A DNA stretch of 64,000 bases from Strigops habroptila (taxonomy: Eukaryota > Chordata > Aves > Psittaciformes > Psittacidae), in the NCBI RefSeq assembly GCF_004027225.2, contig NC_044291.2, positions 10,090,707 through 10,154,706 of the forward strand, in the 5' to 3' direction. Below the pieces are notes generated by a model. It made no database searches. It was not told the DNA's origin and worked only from the letters and a program-made list of their open reading frames with translations. The position numbers were made by a program, and so were the translations under genes. This document shows positions 37,081 through 48,800 of this stretch, one piece after another; position 1 is the stretch's first letter, and each line of letters starts with the position of its first letter.

Positions 37081-37737
37081 GGGCCAGGCCTCTGTCCCCC
37101 CAACCCCAGTTCCCCACTCACCGTGTCCCTCTAGCCCCGTCCCCCATCCGTGTCCCTACGGGTGCCGGTGCTGGGACCCCCAAGCTGGGCCCCTGGCGGG
37201 GAGGAAGCGGCTGGGCCGGGCTGGGCCCTTCCTGCAGAGCCACGAATGCAAATCCTGCACAAACAGCCTCCCCATGGGGCACCCGCGGGGAAGGGGCGAG
37301 AAATCCCTGGGGACAGCGACACGGCGACCGCGGAGCCGAGGTGCTGGTACCAGCCACCGACCAGCACCACTGCTCTGGGTACTCACAGGTGATGGGCACC
37401 CCCCAGTTCTGGTACCCACCAGAGAGCATTGCTGGAGGTTGGGGTGACCAAAGGGCCCCTGCTGCTGAGCACTGACTTATATGATGATTTTAGGTTTTTC
37501 CTCCATTTTTGCCTTGTTGCCTTGTTGCCAAAACACCTCCAGGGCTGATAAGCTGCAGCCCAGACACGTGCACATGCCCTCGGCCCCACTGCTGCCCTGG
37601 GGAGCCACAATAAGCTGAATGAGCCCCCCGAGCCAGTCCCTTTGGGGGGGCTGTGGGTGCCCAGAACAGGTCCAGGGTGAGCCCCATCAGCTCTGTGGTC
37701 CCATCCCCATGGCACTGGCCTTGCCCAGAGAAACTCT

Positions 37738-37799
37738 GCGAAAAGGAGGAAATCTGCTCAAAAAAGAAGCGAAAAGGAGAAAATTTGCTCAAAAAAGAA
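37738..37799 (+). repeat. Tandem duplication, 2 x 31 bp
   Basis: Two purine-rich 31 bp units starting gcgaaaaggag and ending gctcaaaaaagaa, with two differences. Confidence 0.85.
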
Positions 37800-39046
37800 G
37801 CAAAAAGCAGCTGAAAAGGTCATGGCCTTGGAGGTACCCGGAAGATGGGTGTGGAGATGAAATGTGCCCTGTGGAGGCAAAGCCTGGAGCAGGCAGGGAG
37901 CACCAAAACGAAAAGTGAGAGGCTGCAAGTGGAGAAGGGGAAATGGTGCTGGGATGGGGACATAGAAACCCCCATCCTCGGAGCCAGCCCCTCTTGTGGC
38001 CCCAGACAGGGAAGAATTAAAGCGTATAATAATCTGCCCCATGGTGGGAGCAGCTTCCCCAGCGTGGGGCTGCGTGCGCATCACCTGCAGGATCCAGCCC
38101 TTTTCCAGACCTAGAGCTCCTTTTCCAAGCCTGGAGCTGCCTTTTTTGCCCCGTGACCACCCACCCCCATTAGTGATGACTTGGGCTCTTGGGTGGGTTT
38201 TTGTTTTCTATCACCCACCTTTGTGTCCATCTGTCCTGAATCGCTGCTGCTGCTGCTGCTCCTTGTTCCCATGGAGTCCCATCACACCATCAGCCCTCCT
38301 GCATCCTGAACCCGTGGCAAGAAGCAGGAGCAGCAGTAACCTCGGTGTAAAACCAGGAGCAGAGCAGTGACTCCTGTCTCCCGGGGCTGCTGAGCCCGGC
38401 CTCCAGCTCTGCCCAGCCTCACTGTTAGCAAAAGTTTCCAGCCCTTGTGAGCAGCTTCCGAAATAACCCAAACAGTTTATCCTCGGCCCAGGAACAGCCC
38501 CTGCAGGGACGCCGCATCCTGCTTGGGTTAGCGGGGCCCTTCTAAACAGTTTATAAATAGAGCAAGGTAAATGGGGGCGATCACTTTTCCTAAAGGAAAG
38601 CAAGGATTTTTATCTGACTTGTGCTTCTGAAGCCATTCGAGGGGTGCTGGTCCAAATGCCTGCTCCCAAAACCCAACTTAAACCCGCTGCTTCTTTCTTC
38701 TCCAGCCGAGCTCCATCCCCACCTTACTAAAACAACTCAAAGAAGGATAAAACAGAGAAAAAAGGATTTTGGCAGCTTCAGCCCCTCACGTGCTGGAGTT
38801 GGCACCGCCGGGAAGGTCGTGGTTGTGTCAGAATGAGCTGAGCAGGCTCAGTGCCAGGGTGGCAACGGGGTGGGTGCTGGGGTTGGTGATGGGACCAGCG
38901 GCACAGGCTGCTGCACCAGGGAGGCTTCGGGGTCACACTTTGGGGAAAAAAGTAAAAAACTGGGGGAAAAAAATGGAAAATTTGGGAAATAATTTGGAAA
39001 AGATGGAGTCAGCGAGTGCCCGCAGCCACTTCCCTGCAGCCGGGGG

Positions 39047-39117
39047 GACAGTCACCTGCAGTGTCCTGGGGCAGCCACCTACGGAGTGTCCTGGGACAGT
39101 CACCTACAGGGTCCTGC
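39047..39117 (+). repeat. Short tandem repeat, three ~24 bp units
   Basis: Units of the type gacagtcacctgcagtgtcc then tggg (24, 25 and about 22 bp), preceded by an A/G-rich tract at 38941-39005. Confidence 0.75.
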
Positions 39118-39344
39118 TGCAAATATCGACTCATTTCACAAGTAGTGATCAGAGAAGATCACCCTCACCCTCTGCTGTGTGAATGAGTGTTCACAGAAAG
39201 GGTTTGTATCATGCAACAATGGTATCTGTAGAGTGTTCCAGAGGAGCCAAAGCCATTTCCAAGCCCCTGAGGAGTAAAGAAGAGGGATTGTACCTGCATT
39301 TTCAAGCTATTAATGTTTTTTTTCTTTATTCCCTCTAAAAGCTG

Positions 39345-39403
39345 TTGGAATTATGTGATCTTTAAGGTCCCTTCCAACTCAAACCATTCTGTGATTCTAT
39401 GAT
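39345..39403 (+). mobile_element. CR1 terminal fragment
   Basis: About 60 bp of tail: ggtcccttccaactcaaacc then attctgtgattctatgat. Confidence 0.75.
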
Positions 39404-40076
39404 TTGCAAAGGCAAAGAGACGTGGCACAGGGCTTTGCCTTGGTCAGCACATGCAGCTCCAGGCTGAAGTAACACGGCCGCACAGCAGAGAGCATAGGGA
39501 AAAGCCCAAAGCCCTTTATTCCCACCCTGCAGCTTCCTCTGTTCAGGCTGGAAACTGCATTTCCAGCTTGTTCCAATTAATTTCCAGACTTTTACATTCC
39601 ATAAAAGCTGAAGTGCTCATTAAAGCAGAGTTTTTCCTACCGTAACACTGTGGAACAATCACATTACAACTCAGTCGGTGGCTCTGGCTCAGCTGCACCG
39701 GGACCTCCTATGGGGAGAGAAGCAGCTCCGGGTCCCCTCAGCAGCAGCAAAGCTCGCCCTTCAGCTCAGGATGGACAAACTCATCCCACCCCATGGGTCC
39801 ACCCCATGGGGCAGCATCAGAACAGCTGCAAATAGTCACAGTAGGAAAGATGCTCGTCCTGTGCCTTTCCCTGTTCTGATCTCCATGGCATGGCCATGGC
39901 TTTGGGCATGGTAGGAGGGCTGGATGTGCCCCTCATCTCATCCTGAGATCCTGAGGTGGCTGGGAATGCTGCTGGGGATGCGGTATGGCCCTACAGCACC
40001 CTGTCCTGGGAGTGACAAAGTAACACGGGAGGAATATATCCACCTGCATATACATACATAAATAGTATTTGGCTAA

Positions 40077-40445
40077 TCATAGAATCCCAGCCTGGTTTGG
40101 GTTGAAGGGAGCTTAAAGCTCCTCCAGTCCCAACCCCCTGCCACGGGCAGGGACACCTTCCACTAGAGCAGGTTGCTCCAAGCCCCTGTGTCCAACCTGG
40201 CCTTGAACACTGCCAGGGATGGGGCAGCCACAGCTTCTCTGGGCACCCTGTGCCAGCGCCTCAGCACCCTCACAGGGAAGAGCTTCTGCCTCAGAGCTCA
40301 TCTCAGTCTCCCCTCTGGCAGGTTAAAGCCATTCCCCTTGGCCTGTCCCTCCAGGCCCTTGTCCAAAGCCCCTCTCCAGGTTTCCTGTAGCCCTGTTAGG
40401 CACTGGAGCTGCTCTAAGGTCTCCCCTTCAGGAGCCTTCTCTTCT
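40077..40445 (-). mobile_element. CR1 copy, about 370 bp
   Basis: Antisense CR1 from catagaatcccagcctggtt through the caccctcacagggaagagct block to ccttctcttctcc. Confidence 0.95.
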
Positions 40446-42645
40446 CTTCTCCAAAACAAACCAAAGCAGAATATTTTTGCGTTTAGAAGGGTTTGTGCAC
40501 GTGTGAGCAGAGCGGAACCAGCCGGGCCCTGCAGTCCCCCCAGCCACGTTCCTCTCCCCTGCAGCTGGCGCTGGCTCCGTCGGTGGCTGCCAGCAGCCCT
40601 GACACAAAGCTGGTGGTTCCTGTGATCCCAAAAGATCAAAGTGGTGTTTCCCCACCCCGCCAGGGCTGCAGCGTGTCCAGACATGCAGTGGTGAGCCAAG
40701 AGTGGAGCAGGATGTGCCCTGTCACACCCCGGCACGCCGGCTGTCCCATGGCTCCCACCTTCCGGATGCTTCCCTGCGCTCAGCTTCCTTTCCTGGAAAA
40801 TAATCCACACAAAGCTGTGAAACGCGGCCCTGGGGCCCTGCACCTGCAGCACACGCAGGGAAGAGGTGTCCTGAGGGATGTCTGCACAACCGCCCTGTGT
40901 CTTGCTCCCTCTCGCCCTCCTGGGCATGTGGGTTTTGGATGGAGCCCAGGCACTTGTGGGCTGCTTTGATTTATCCAGTGTGGGTGAGTGTCTGAGCTGA
41001 GCAAGGGCACAAGGAGCTGAGCAGCCTTTGAGGGGATGTGGTGAGTCACAGAACATGGAGAACGCTCCAGGAGGTGGTTCCTGCAAGGGAAAACGCACCA
41101 GGATCTGCTGCAGGAGCACCCAATGGGCAGCAGGGACCCCTGCTTGGGGTTAAAGATCAACAACATTCCATGTCTTGTGTCCTTGACATATGGCTCCCAG
41201 GGATGTCCCCAGCCACATTCCATGCAGGGCACAGCAATGATGAGGCCAGTGCCGTGTCCTGGCCCCCCTGCCCAGCCTCAAACAGCAGCAGACGCAGCCG
41301 GGTGTCCTGCCAGGGCCTGGTGGGGCTGCTCATGTGTTTCCTTCCCTTGTCTGCTGCCATTTGGGATCAGCCACTGTTTATCCTTCTTGGCTTTACCTGG
41401 AGCAATATCCTACACATTCAGATTGGGGTTTATTTAGTAGCCCTGCAGCACAAGGAACATTTTAAACTTCACAATAGAACACACCAAAGAGCTCCCAGTG
41501 CCACACCAGCACCAGCCAGGAGTGAAGTGCCACAGGGAAAGAGGAAAACGTGCTCTCACCCACAGAGGGAAAAACAGGAACACGCACAAGGGGAAGATAA
41601 ATACCGTACTCCACTGCCTGTGGCTGCACACAGTGTGGGCCTGGCAGCCCTTTAGGCACTGAAAACCCAGGTTAAACGTTAAATAGGGTGATTTGCAGCC
41701 ACTGCTGTATTGCACGAGTCTCTCGTGCCCCTGGAGCACAGCAGTGAGCCAGGTCCCCTGTTTTCAGAGTAGCCCTTTGCTATCTCAGTTCCAGCTCCTG
41801 CCCACAGGCTGGGGTAGAAGATTCAGCAGAGAAGACTCCTTGGGCTGTGGGAACTCCTTCTTTGCTTCACAGCAAGCAAGTTTTTATTAAAAACCCCAGA
41901 TTTCCCCACTTCCTATGATTCATATTTCTCCTGATGAGCAAAACCCACCAGAAAGCAGGACTGAGGAAGCCTGAATGCTGTTAAGTGGAGATAGAACACA
42001 ATCCTGAACCCCCTGCTCAATACCCAGGTTGGGGGCACGATTTTTAACCAGTGGAGCTCAAGGATTCTCCCATCCAACTGCCTCGTTGATCTCAGTGGTG
42101 CCAGTAACTCCGAAGCTCCACCAGATGATGTACCCTCGAGGGCAGCCCTGTGGTGTTGGGAGATGCAATTCATGCCATGGTAAAGCAATCCTACCGCTGC
42201 CTGGATAACCCACTTAGTTACCCTCCAGGACCCAACAGCTTGCCTTGAAGAACTGCTACGTCTCATCCAACTAAAGCATTCCTCATCCCACAATGGAATT
42301 ATTCTACCCAATTTAAGAGTCCCAAACAAGGGGAAGCAGGCCCTGGTGTTCCTCCCATGTAAGCCAAAGGAGACAGCATCAGCACTTGCTTCTGTGGAGG
42401 CTCTCGCTCATCACAGCCAGCTGCAAGATGCTGCTTTAGCCACACACAGAGACCCAGACAGCAACTGGAGCCAACAGCCTCCTCCCAAAACCTCCTGGGA
42501 ACAGATGAGACCCAGTGAAAGGGAGACAGTGCCCAGCAGACTGGGGAGTTTCCTGCCTGCCCTTCCAGAGTGGGAGGGCTGATGCCAAGAGTGGAAAGAA
42601 GAGGAAAGAGGAGTTGGTACCATCTGAAAAATGAGACTGCTGGTT

Positions 42646-42651
42646 TTTATT
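42646..42651 (-). terminator. Poly(A) signal of ANAPC2
   Basis: AATAAA on the minus strand, 241 bp after the ANAPC2 stop codon, implying a 3'UTR of about 260 bp. Confidence 0.75.
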
Positions 42652-42891
42652 AACCAGTGAAGTGGGCCCAGACATTCACATAAGGGAGGAAAAGCAATGT
42701 GGGGAGCAGGCCCAGGCCCAGGCCCAGTAGTTGGGGGGTGCATGGTCCAGGCTGCTCCTGAGCTGTCTCCATGTGGTAAAGGACACCCATCGGAGAAGAG
42801 GGCACACAGAAAGTACCCAGAGCTGGGTGGCACCAGGAGCTGAGACAGGCCGGAGCAGTGACACTGAGGGGACAGCAGGGACTCTGGCAGC

Positions 42892-45800
42892 CTAGTTGCA
42901 GTTCTTGGGCAGGCGATAGACACCTCCGGAGTAGATGAGCTGCTGGTCCCGGACCTTCTTCTGGAGGAAACCCTGGAGCTCTTGTATATCGATTTCTGTC
43001 ACCACGGGGCCTGTCATCACGAACATCTTCAGCATGCTGTGAATCCTCTCCAAGGACAGGCTCTCCAGGTTGGTCAGCATGGCCTGGATGTACGTCCAGA
43101 ACAGCTGCAGAGGGGACACACAGCAACAGTAAATCACACTGACGTCTATACCATGAGGGAAAAGGGGTGCTTTAGCATCCTGTATCCCAGATGCAGAGCA
43201 GGGCTGGAGATGGCAGCAAGTTCTCAGCCATGAGCATTTGGTCTTTAAACAGAACAGCATCAGGTGTTGGGACACACAGCAGGGCACTTTTCTGGAGGGA
43301 AGGCTGCAATCCAGCACCTGCACCAGTGAGCGTTAATCAAGAGACACCCACTTCAACCCCCACACCAGAAACCTGGACTTGCCATGGAAAATGCAAATCC
43401 AAAGTGCAAATCGAATCCATCAACTTAATCAGATTCCCCAACCACAAAAGCAGGGGATGTTTGCATCATCCTGCTGCCTTTGCAAGCAGCCAAGACACAC
43501 AGACAGTACCTGCAGCTCTTCCTCTTTCTGGTCAGCCTGTGAGGCCATGGCAGAGTCCCCCTCCTCATCACTGTCTATCAGAACAACCTTCTCCACCTGG
43601 TCCTTCTGCTCCTCCTCAATGACGGTGAAGGTGCCCTGGGGCTCCTCTCGCAGGACACCCTGCTGCAGCCACAGCGTCATCTTGCGCTTCAGCGACGTCA
43701 CGGGCACCTTGAGCACCTCACTCAGCTCCGTCAGTGTCCATGTACCTGCAGAGACCATGGATATCAGAGAAGAGAACAGCACATCTGCCCACCCCCAGCA
43801 TGTCAGGGCTTAGTGAGAGAGTGGGGAAGGCTGGGGAGCCACTGCCAGGAGCAAGCAGTGAGCCCTGCCTGAGCGCAGGGCGGGTGCTGAGCTGTGGCCC
43901 TGCTGGTGCTGTCTCCTAGGAGACCTGTGCTAGATCTAAGCCCACGAACCAGGTCTTGGTCCTGCTCTCAGAGCCTTCAGCCACCCGAGACCCACAGCCT
44001 TCCCTCGCACCCATGGGAAGCTCACGGACACGGGTGGTAACACCGAGCCGCTGCCACTCACTCTTGGTCTGGAAGTGCAGAATGATGGCAGCGTGCACAG
44101 GGGAGACGGACAGCGAGAGGGTGCGATCCGCCAGCTCCACGTCCAAGCTCACCAGGCCCAGGTGGTACTTCCAGTTCAGGGTCCTCATGGCCTGGAAAAG
44201 GGGAAGCAGCTGCTCACAGCAGATCTTCCAGCAGGATCCACTAAGTGCTGCGTTACTGCAAATGCCCCTCTAGCACCAGTGCCAGTTGCACTCCTCACAC
44301 CTCTGCCAGGTACCAAAGCTGCTCCCCTCCTCATGGGTCACTCAGCACTGCCACCACCCAACTGTCCCCTACCCCCTCATGGGGAACATCCTCCTAGGCA
44401 GAAGTTGTTGTTCAGCCCTTGCCCAAGACCAGTGCCCCTCTCCTGCCTAAAAGCACTCGCTCAGCTCTCTGGTGTGGTAAGCACAGGTTGAGGAAACACT
44501 GGAAGACAACTGGGTCACTCAGAACAAACTTCTACTGGAAAAGAAATATCCATCTGGGGCAGGATGTCCTCAGAAGAGAAGCAGTCTCTTCTGATACTGA
44601 TGTGAGAACAGCACTATTTTCTTTAAGGCTGAGGATGCTCAAGGAGGCTGCTCCCTCCTTCATAGAATCCCAGACTGGTTTGTGTTGGAAGGGACCTTAA
44701 AGCTCATCCAGTTCCAACCCCCTGCCACAGGCAGGGACACCTTCCACTAGAGCAGGTTGCTCCAAGCCCCTGTGTCCAACCTGGCCTTGAACACTGCCAG
44801 GGATGGGGCAGCCACATTCATACTCTCCTAACTAATTTTTCTGCAGGCACAGACATCAGCTGCATCCACACCTGGCATGTAGCTACAGGAGAAGAGACAG
44901 GGTCTAGAGCTGGGAGCTTCCCAGCCTCATGGCATGTATCACCTCATGTATATTAAGCTCAAGAAAGGATATAGAAAACCCAGCTGGAAGTGGAGTCAGA
45001 GCACAAGTGGACGCTTAAAGAGGAACATCTGCATGAGGCACCGAATTGTTTCAGGTTAGCTGCAAAGAACCATCTGCATGTGCACACAGACTGTACCAGC
45101 ATAACTGCTAAATCTGAACCATCCATGCCCCAGATGGATGCTCTGCACTCCACCAGATAAGAAGCTCCAAGCCAAGAAAGCCAAGACCACAGCTCTGGAA
45201 ATTACTTAGATCTCTCTTTGATTTCTAGACAGATGCTCCTGCTTCCAACCCGTTCTGTATGTGCAGAACAAGATGCACCTCAGCCTTCTCTATTTGACTA
45301 ACTGCCGTGATCAAGTGCCCAGAGAACGCAAAAGAATACTGCACAGTTGCTTATATTTCCTCTGTATATCTCCATTCCATGCTGTTTATAAAGGCACGAA
45401 CTCTTTGCCTGAGCCACTGTCAAAAATACTTGCACCTAAACTGTCCAACATGTTCAGGAACCCTCCAGAAATGAATGAAACAACCCAGGAGAAACCACAG
45501 GCAGAAGAGGCAGCAGCATTCACCTAACTCCAGACTAACAGGGAATCTTCAAATGAGACCATGTTAAAAGAGATTCTTTTCAAGAGGACAACCAGCAGAG
45601 GAGAGTGCCAGAGTACCAAAGAAGAGAGGCCCAACAGAGGCAGGATGTCACTTCTACTACCACAGAACTTAGGCCAACCAGCTTAAGAACTTCCAGCTCA
45701 GTATCCATTTTACCAACAAACATGGTCATGTTGTAGAAAACTCTCCTACCAAACTGCAGTCACTACAATGACCAGCACGCCACAGAGATCAACCCTTCTT

Positions 45801-48800
45801 TTGGCTCAGCTATGCTAGTGCAGCCTCCAACGCTGATTCAAAGCTGAAGGACTTTGGGATTCCACTGTAACAGTGTGGGTGTACCAGCAGCTAAAGCTGA
45901 CGGGATGTTAAAGGGCACTTCTCAAAACCCATGCTATATAACAAAGCCTGAAGGAGGGTTACAGTTGCCTCACCTTTAATTTCTCATACTTCTTGGAATA
46001 GGCTTCCATGGCTTCCTTGACCTGCTCTGGAAGCTCCAGCTTCTCCTCTTTGAGCGGCGGCCAGAACTCACTGGACAGGATAACAGCCACGAGGCTGAAG
46101 GGTGGCCTCTCCTCCTCTGGGAGCTTCTCTTCCTCATCACGGATGTTGGCGTTAATGCGTCGGGAGTCTGCCATATCCTGGAAAAGGCAGAGGAAGCTGA
46201 GGCAGCCCCTTCTCTCCAAGTCAGGGTTAACCCTTAGCAAAGGAGAAGCCTCACCAAGGTGATAGCATTGTCTCCAAACGATGATGGGGACTTTGGAAAG
46301 GACACAGTCATGTGTGTCTACTAGAAAGTCTGCTACATACTCAGAAACATTTGTGGGGAGGTTGAGGAAGAGCCTGCAGCTCAACACTGCCCTGCACTGG
46401 AGTCTCTCCAGACCCGTCTCCTTCTCACAGTGCTCCAAGTGAATTAAACTGCAGAGTCCCAACCCTAAAGGAGCTGGGAGAGCCCAGCCCTTTAGTGCCA
46501 TAAGACTGAACTGCAGGAAGGGCAGGAGAGACAACAGCACCAGAGCAACCATCCCCCAGAGCTGACAACCCAACCCACAGCAGACCTGATTTTGAATTCA
46601 CTTCTTCCTGTCATGAAGCAGTGCCCTGACTGGGATTTTGGGAACCCAACTTTCCTAAAAGACCCTTTTTTGGGTCCTTCCCTTCCCCAACAAGCTCAAA
46701 CCCCCTGGATTTGAATTTAATTAATAAAAAAAGTTACTTTTAACATGACTTCACAATAGTGCATCTGAGCTTCCCCAAACCGCAGCTTCAGCAGTTCCAC
46801 GTTGCGGATCTCCCTGGTAAGAGAAAGAGCAGATCAGACTCAGGTCCCTCACACAACGAGCCTGGCTTGGCCTCCACCCCTTGCAACACAGTCCAGACAG
46901 GTAGTCCCTGGCACAGGGTGCTCCTCCTGGGAGCCTTGCAAGGCACTTTATCCGAGCAGGATGCCTCTTAGCATTGCAGTGAGGAACAACCGCTGGAGGC
47001 CAGCAGCTTTTTGAAGGCCCTCCCATCCCTTTCATTCAGATGAGCATCATGTGTAGCCATCCCCTCAACAACACAGGGCAACCTCAGCATTTGGTGAGCC
47101 ACTTGCCTGAGACTGCCCATCCCAGATAGGGTTTGCAGTAGCTGCACTTCACAGAAAGGAAAGCCACTGTCAAGAGACACAGCTGGGTTGCAACTGAGGT
47201 TTCCTGATGCTTCATCCCTTTTTCTTATTTGGACACTTTCTGCTGACCCTAAGCAGCCTGTGCAGGTTGTGAGGGCCACCAGAACATGGGGGATGGAGCT
47301 AAGAGGGTGTTGGTGCCTCCAATTCCCTACATGCTGCCCTACTAGTGCAAGCCTCAGCAGGACTAGTGCAGGACTGAGCAGGAAGCAGCCCAAGAAGAGG
47401 TGAGTGCATGAAATTTGAGATGCAAACCCAAAGCTACAGAGAAAACGGCCAAAGACATTCCTGGTTCCGCAAACAGCCGTTCATAGGAGTTAGTCTGAAG
47501 CACACCTTTATCAGGTGATTTCACCATGGAAAGCCCTGAGCTTGGGCACTTGGACCTCACCTCTCAGCACTGTAATTGAACTGATGCAGCAAGCGGTCGG
47601 CCAGAAGCGTGCGGTACTCGTTGATGAACAGGTCTTTGCTGCCGTAGATGCTCACCAGCAGGCTGATGATATCTGAGGAACGACGCTTGGAACTTGATTT
47701 TCCTGGTGAAATCCAGCAGACAACAGTGTGAGATCAATAGAGACTTGCCCCAGCTCAGCTCTAGAGGATAAGCAAATGAGCTGCTCAAGACTACAGCCCA
47801 CCAGGCAAAGCAGCAGGAAACCAGGACTTCTGGTCTTGGCATCTAACCTGGATCTGCATCAACCGGGTCAGGAACCCAGTCCCCTGGTTCTGCAATGTCA
47901 TCGTCACTCTCCTGGCCATTCTCCAGGGTCACAGGGTCAGCTTTTGAGAGCTCATTTGCAAGATCACCGGAGCCCTCAGCATCCCCTGTGAGACCAGCCA
48001 CGATCTGCCGCACCGTGTCCTCCCGCGTCCTGCCAACAGCAACAGAAACAGAGCAAGGGAAGGGAAGAGGAGGGAAAGGGGATGCCTACGGCTGCCCCAC
48101 AAGCCTCTTACCTCAGATACTTCCTGATGGGCTCACAGGCAACCTCCAGGATAACCATGGAGGGGTCAAGCTCTCGCAGGGCCTTGATGGCCGAGATATA
48201 GAGAGTGATGATGTCGGATGTGTTGACTCCTACAGGAGAGGGGCAGAGGAAGTCAGAGCCCCAGAGCACAGACTAATGGCTTGGATGCAAGGAGTTTGGA
48301 TGCTGCAAGCCCTTGGTTTGATCTATAGAGTCAGAGGCAAAGGGCTTGCTGCCCTACTGTCCCAGCCAAAGGGAGAGATCAGATCCGTATGTCTGAGAAA
48401 CCATTCCAACCATGAGCACAGGCTCAGAGCCCACCAAAAACCAGTTGAGCCCTGACTGTGCATGAGGAGCTCAGACCACACACAGCAAAGAAGCCTCTAC
48501 CCACCTGGACCAAAGCTAAACTTCTAGCTCAGCTCCTCACTATACTGTAAAAATGAGGCCAAAAGGTGCTGGATATAACCATCTACTGCTGTCCATGCAC
48601 ACCTGAACACAGAGAGCACGTGATGTGCCCAGCCTGACTGCCTCTCACTCCTCAAACACGAGGTCAGATGATGGCTACCAGTAGATCCTCACTCATGCCC
48701 AGGCTCCTTACAGTGTAATGACACACATAGGGATGTAAAACCCACCTGGATGCAGAAGTCGCATTTCCAGAGCACTTTTCAGGGAGCTGAGCAGCTGCTG

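Larger units (their letters stand above)
31030..42640. other. Interval between TOR4A and ANAPC2
   Basis: No recognised coding gene. Moderately CpG-rich patches at 31870-32010 and 37130-37360 may be regulatory; the first is a candidate site for the TOR4A promoter or first exon. The rest is tandem repeats, two CR1 copies and unremarkable G+C-rich sequence. A 138-codon minus ORF at 41913-42329 is unassigned. Confidence 0.5.

Noticed and set aside
40173-40625. Recurrent ORFs starting MLQAPVSNLALNTARDG (also at 51084, 61553 and 28483)
   Set aside because: They are antisense translations of the CR1 3' region, repeated wherever that subfamily occurs, not genes.
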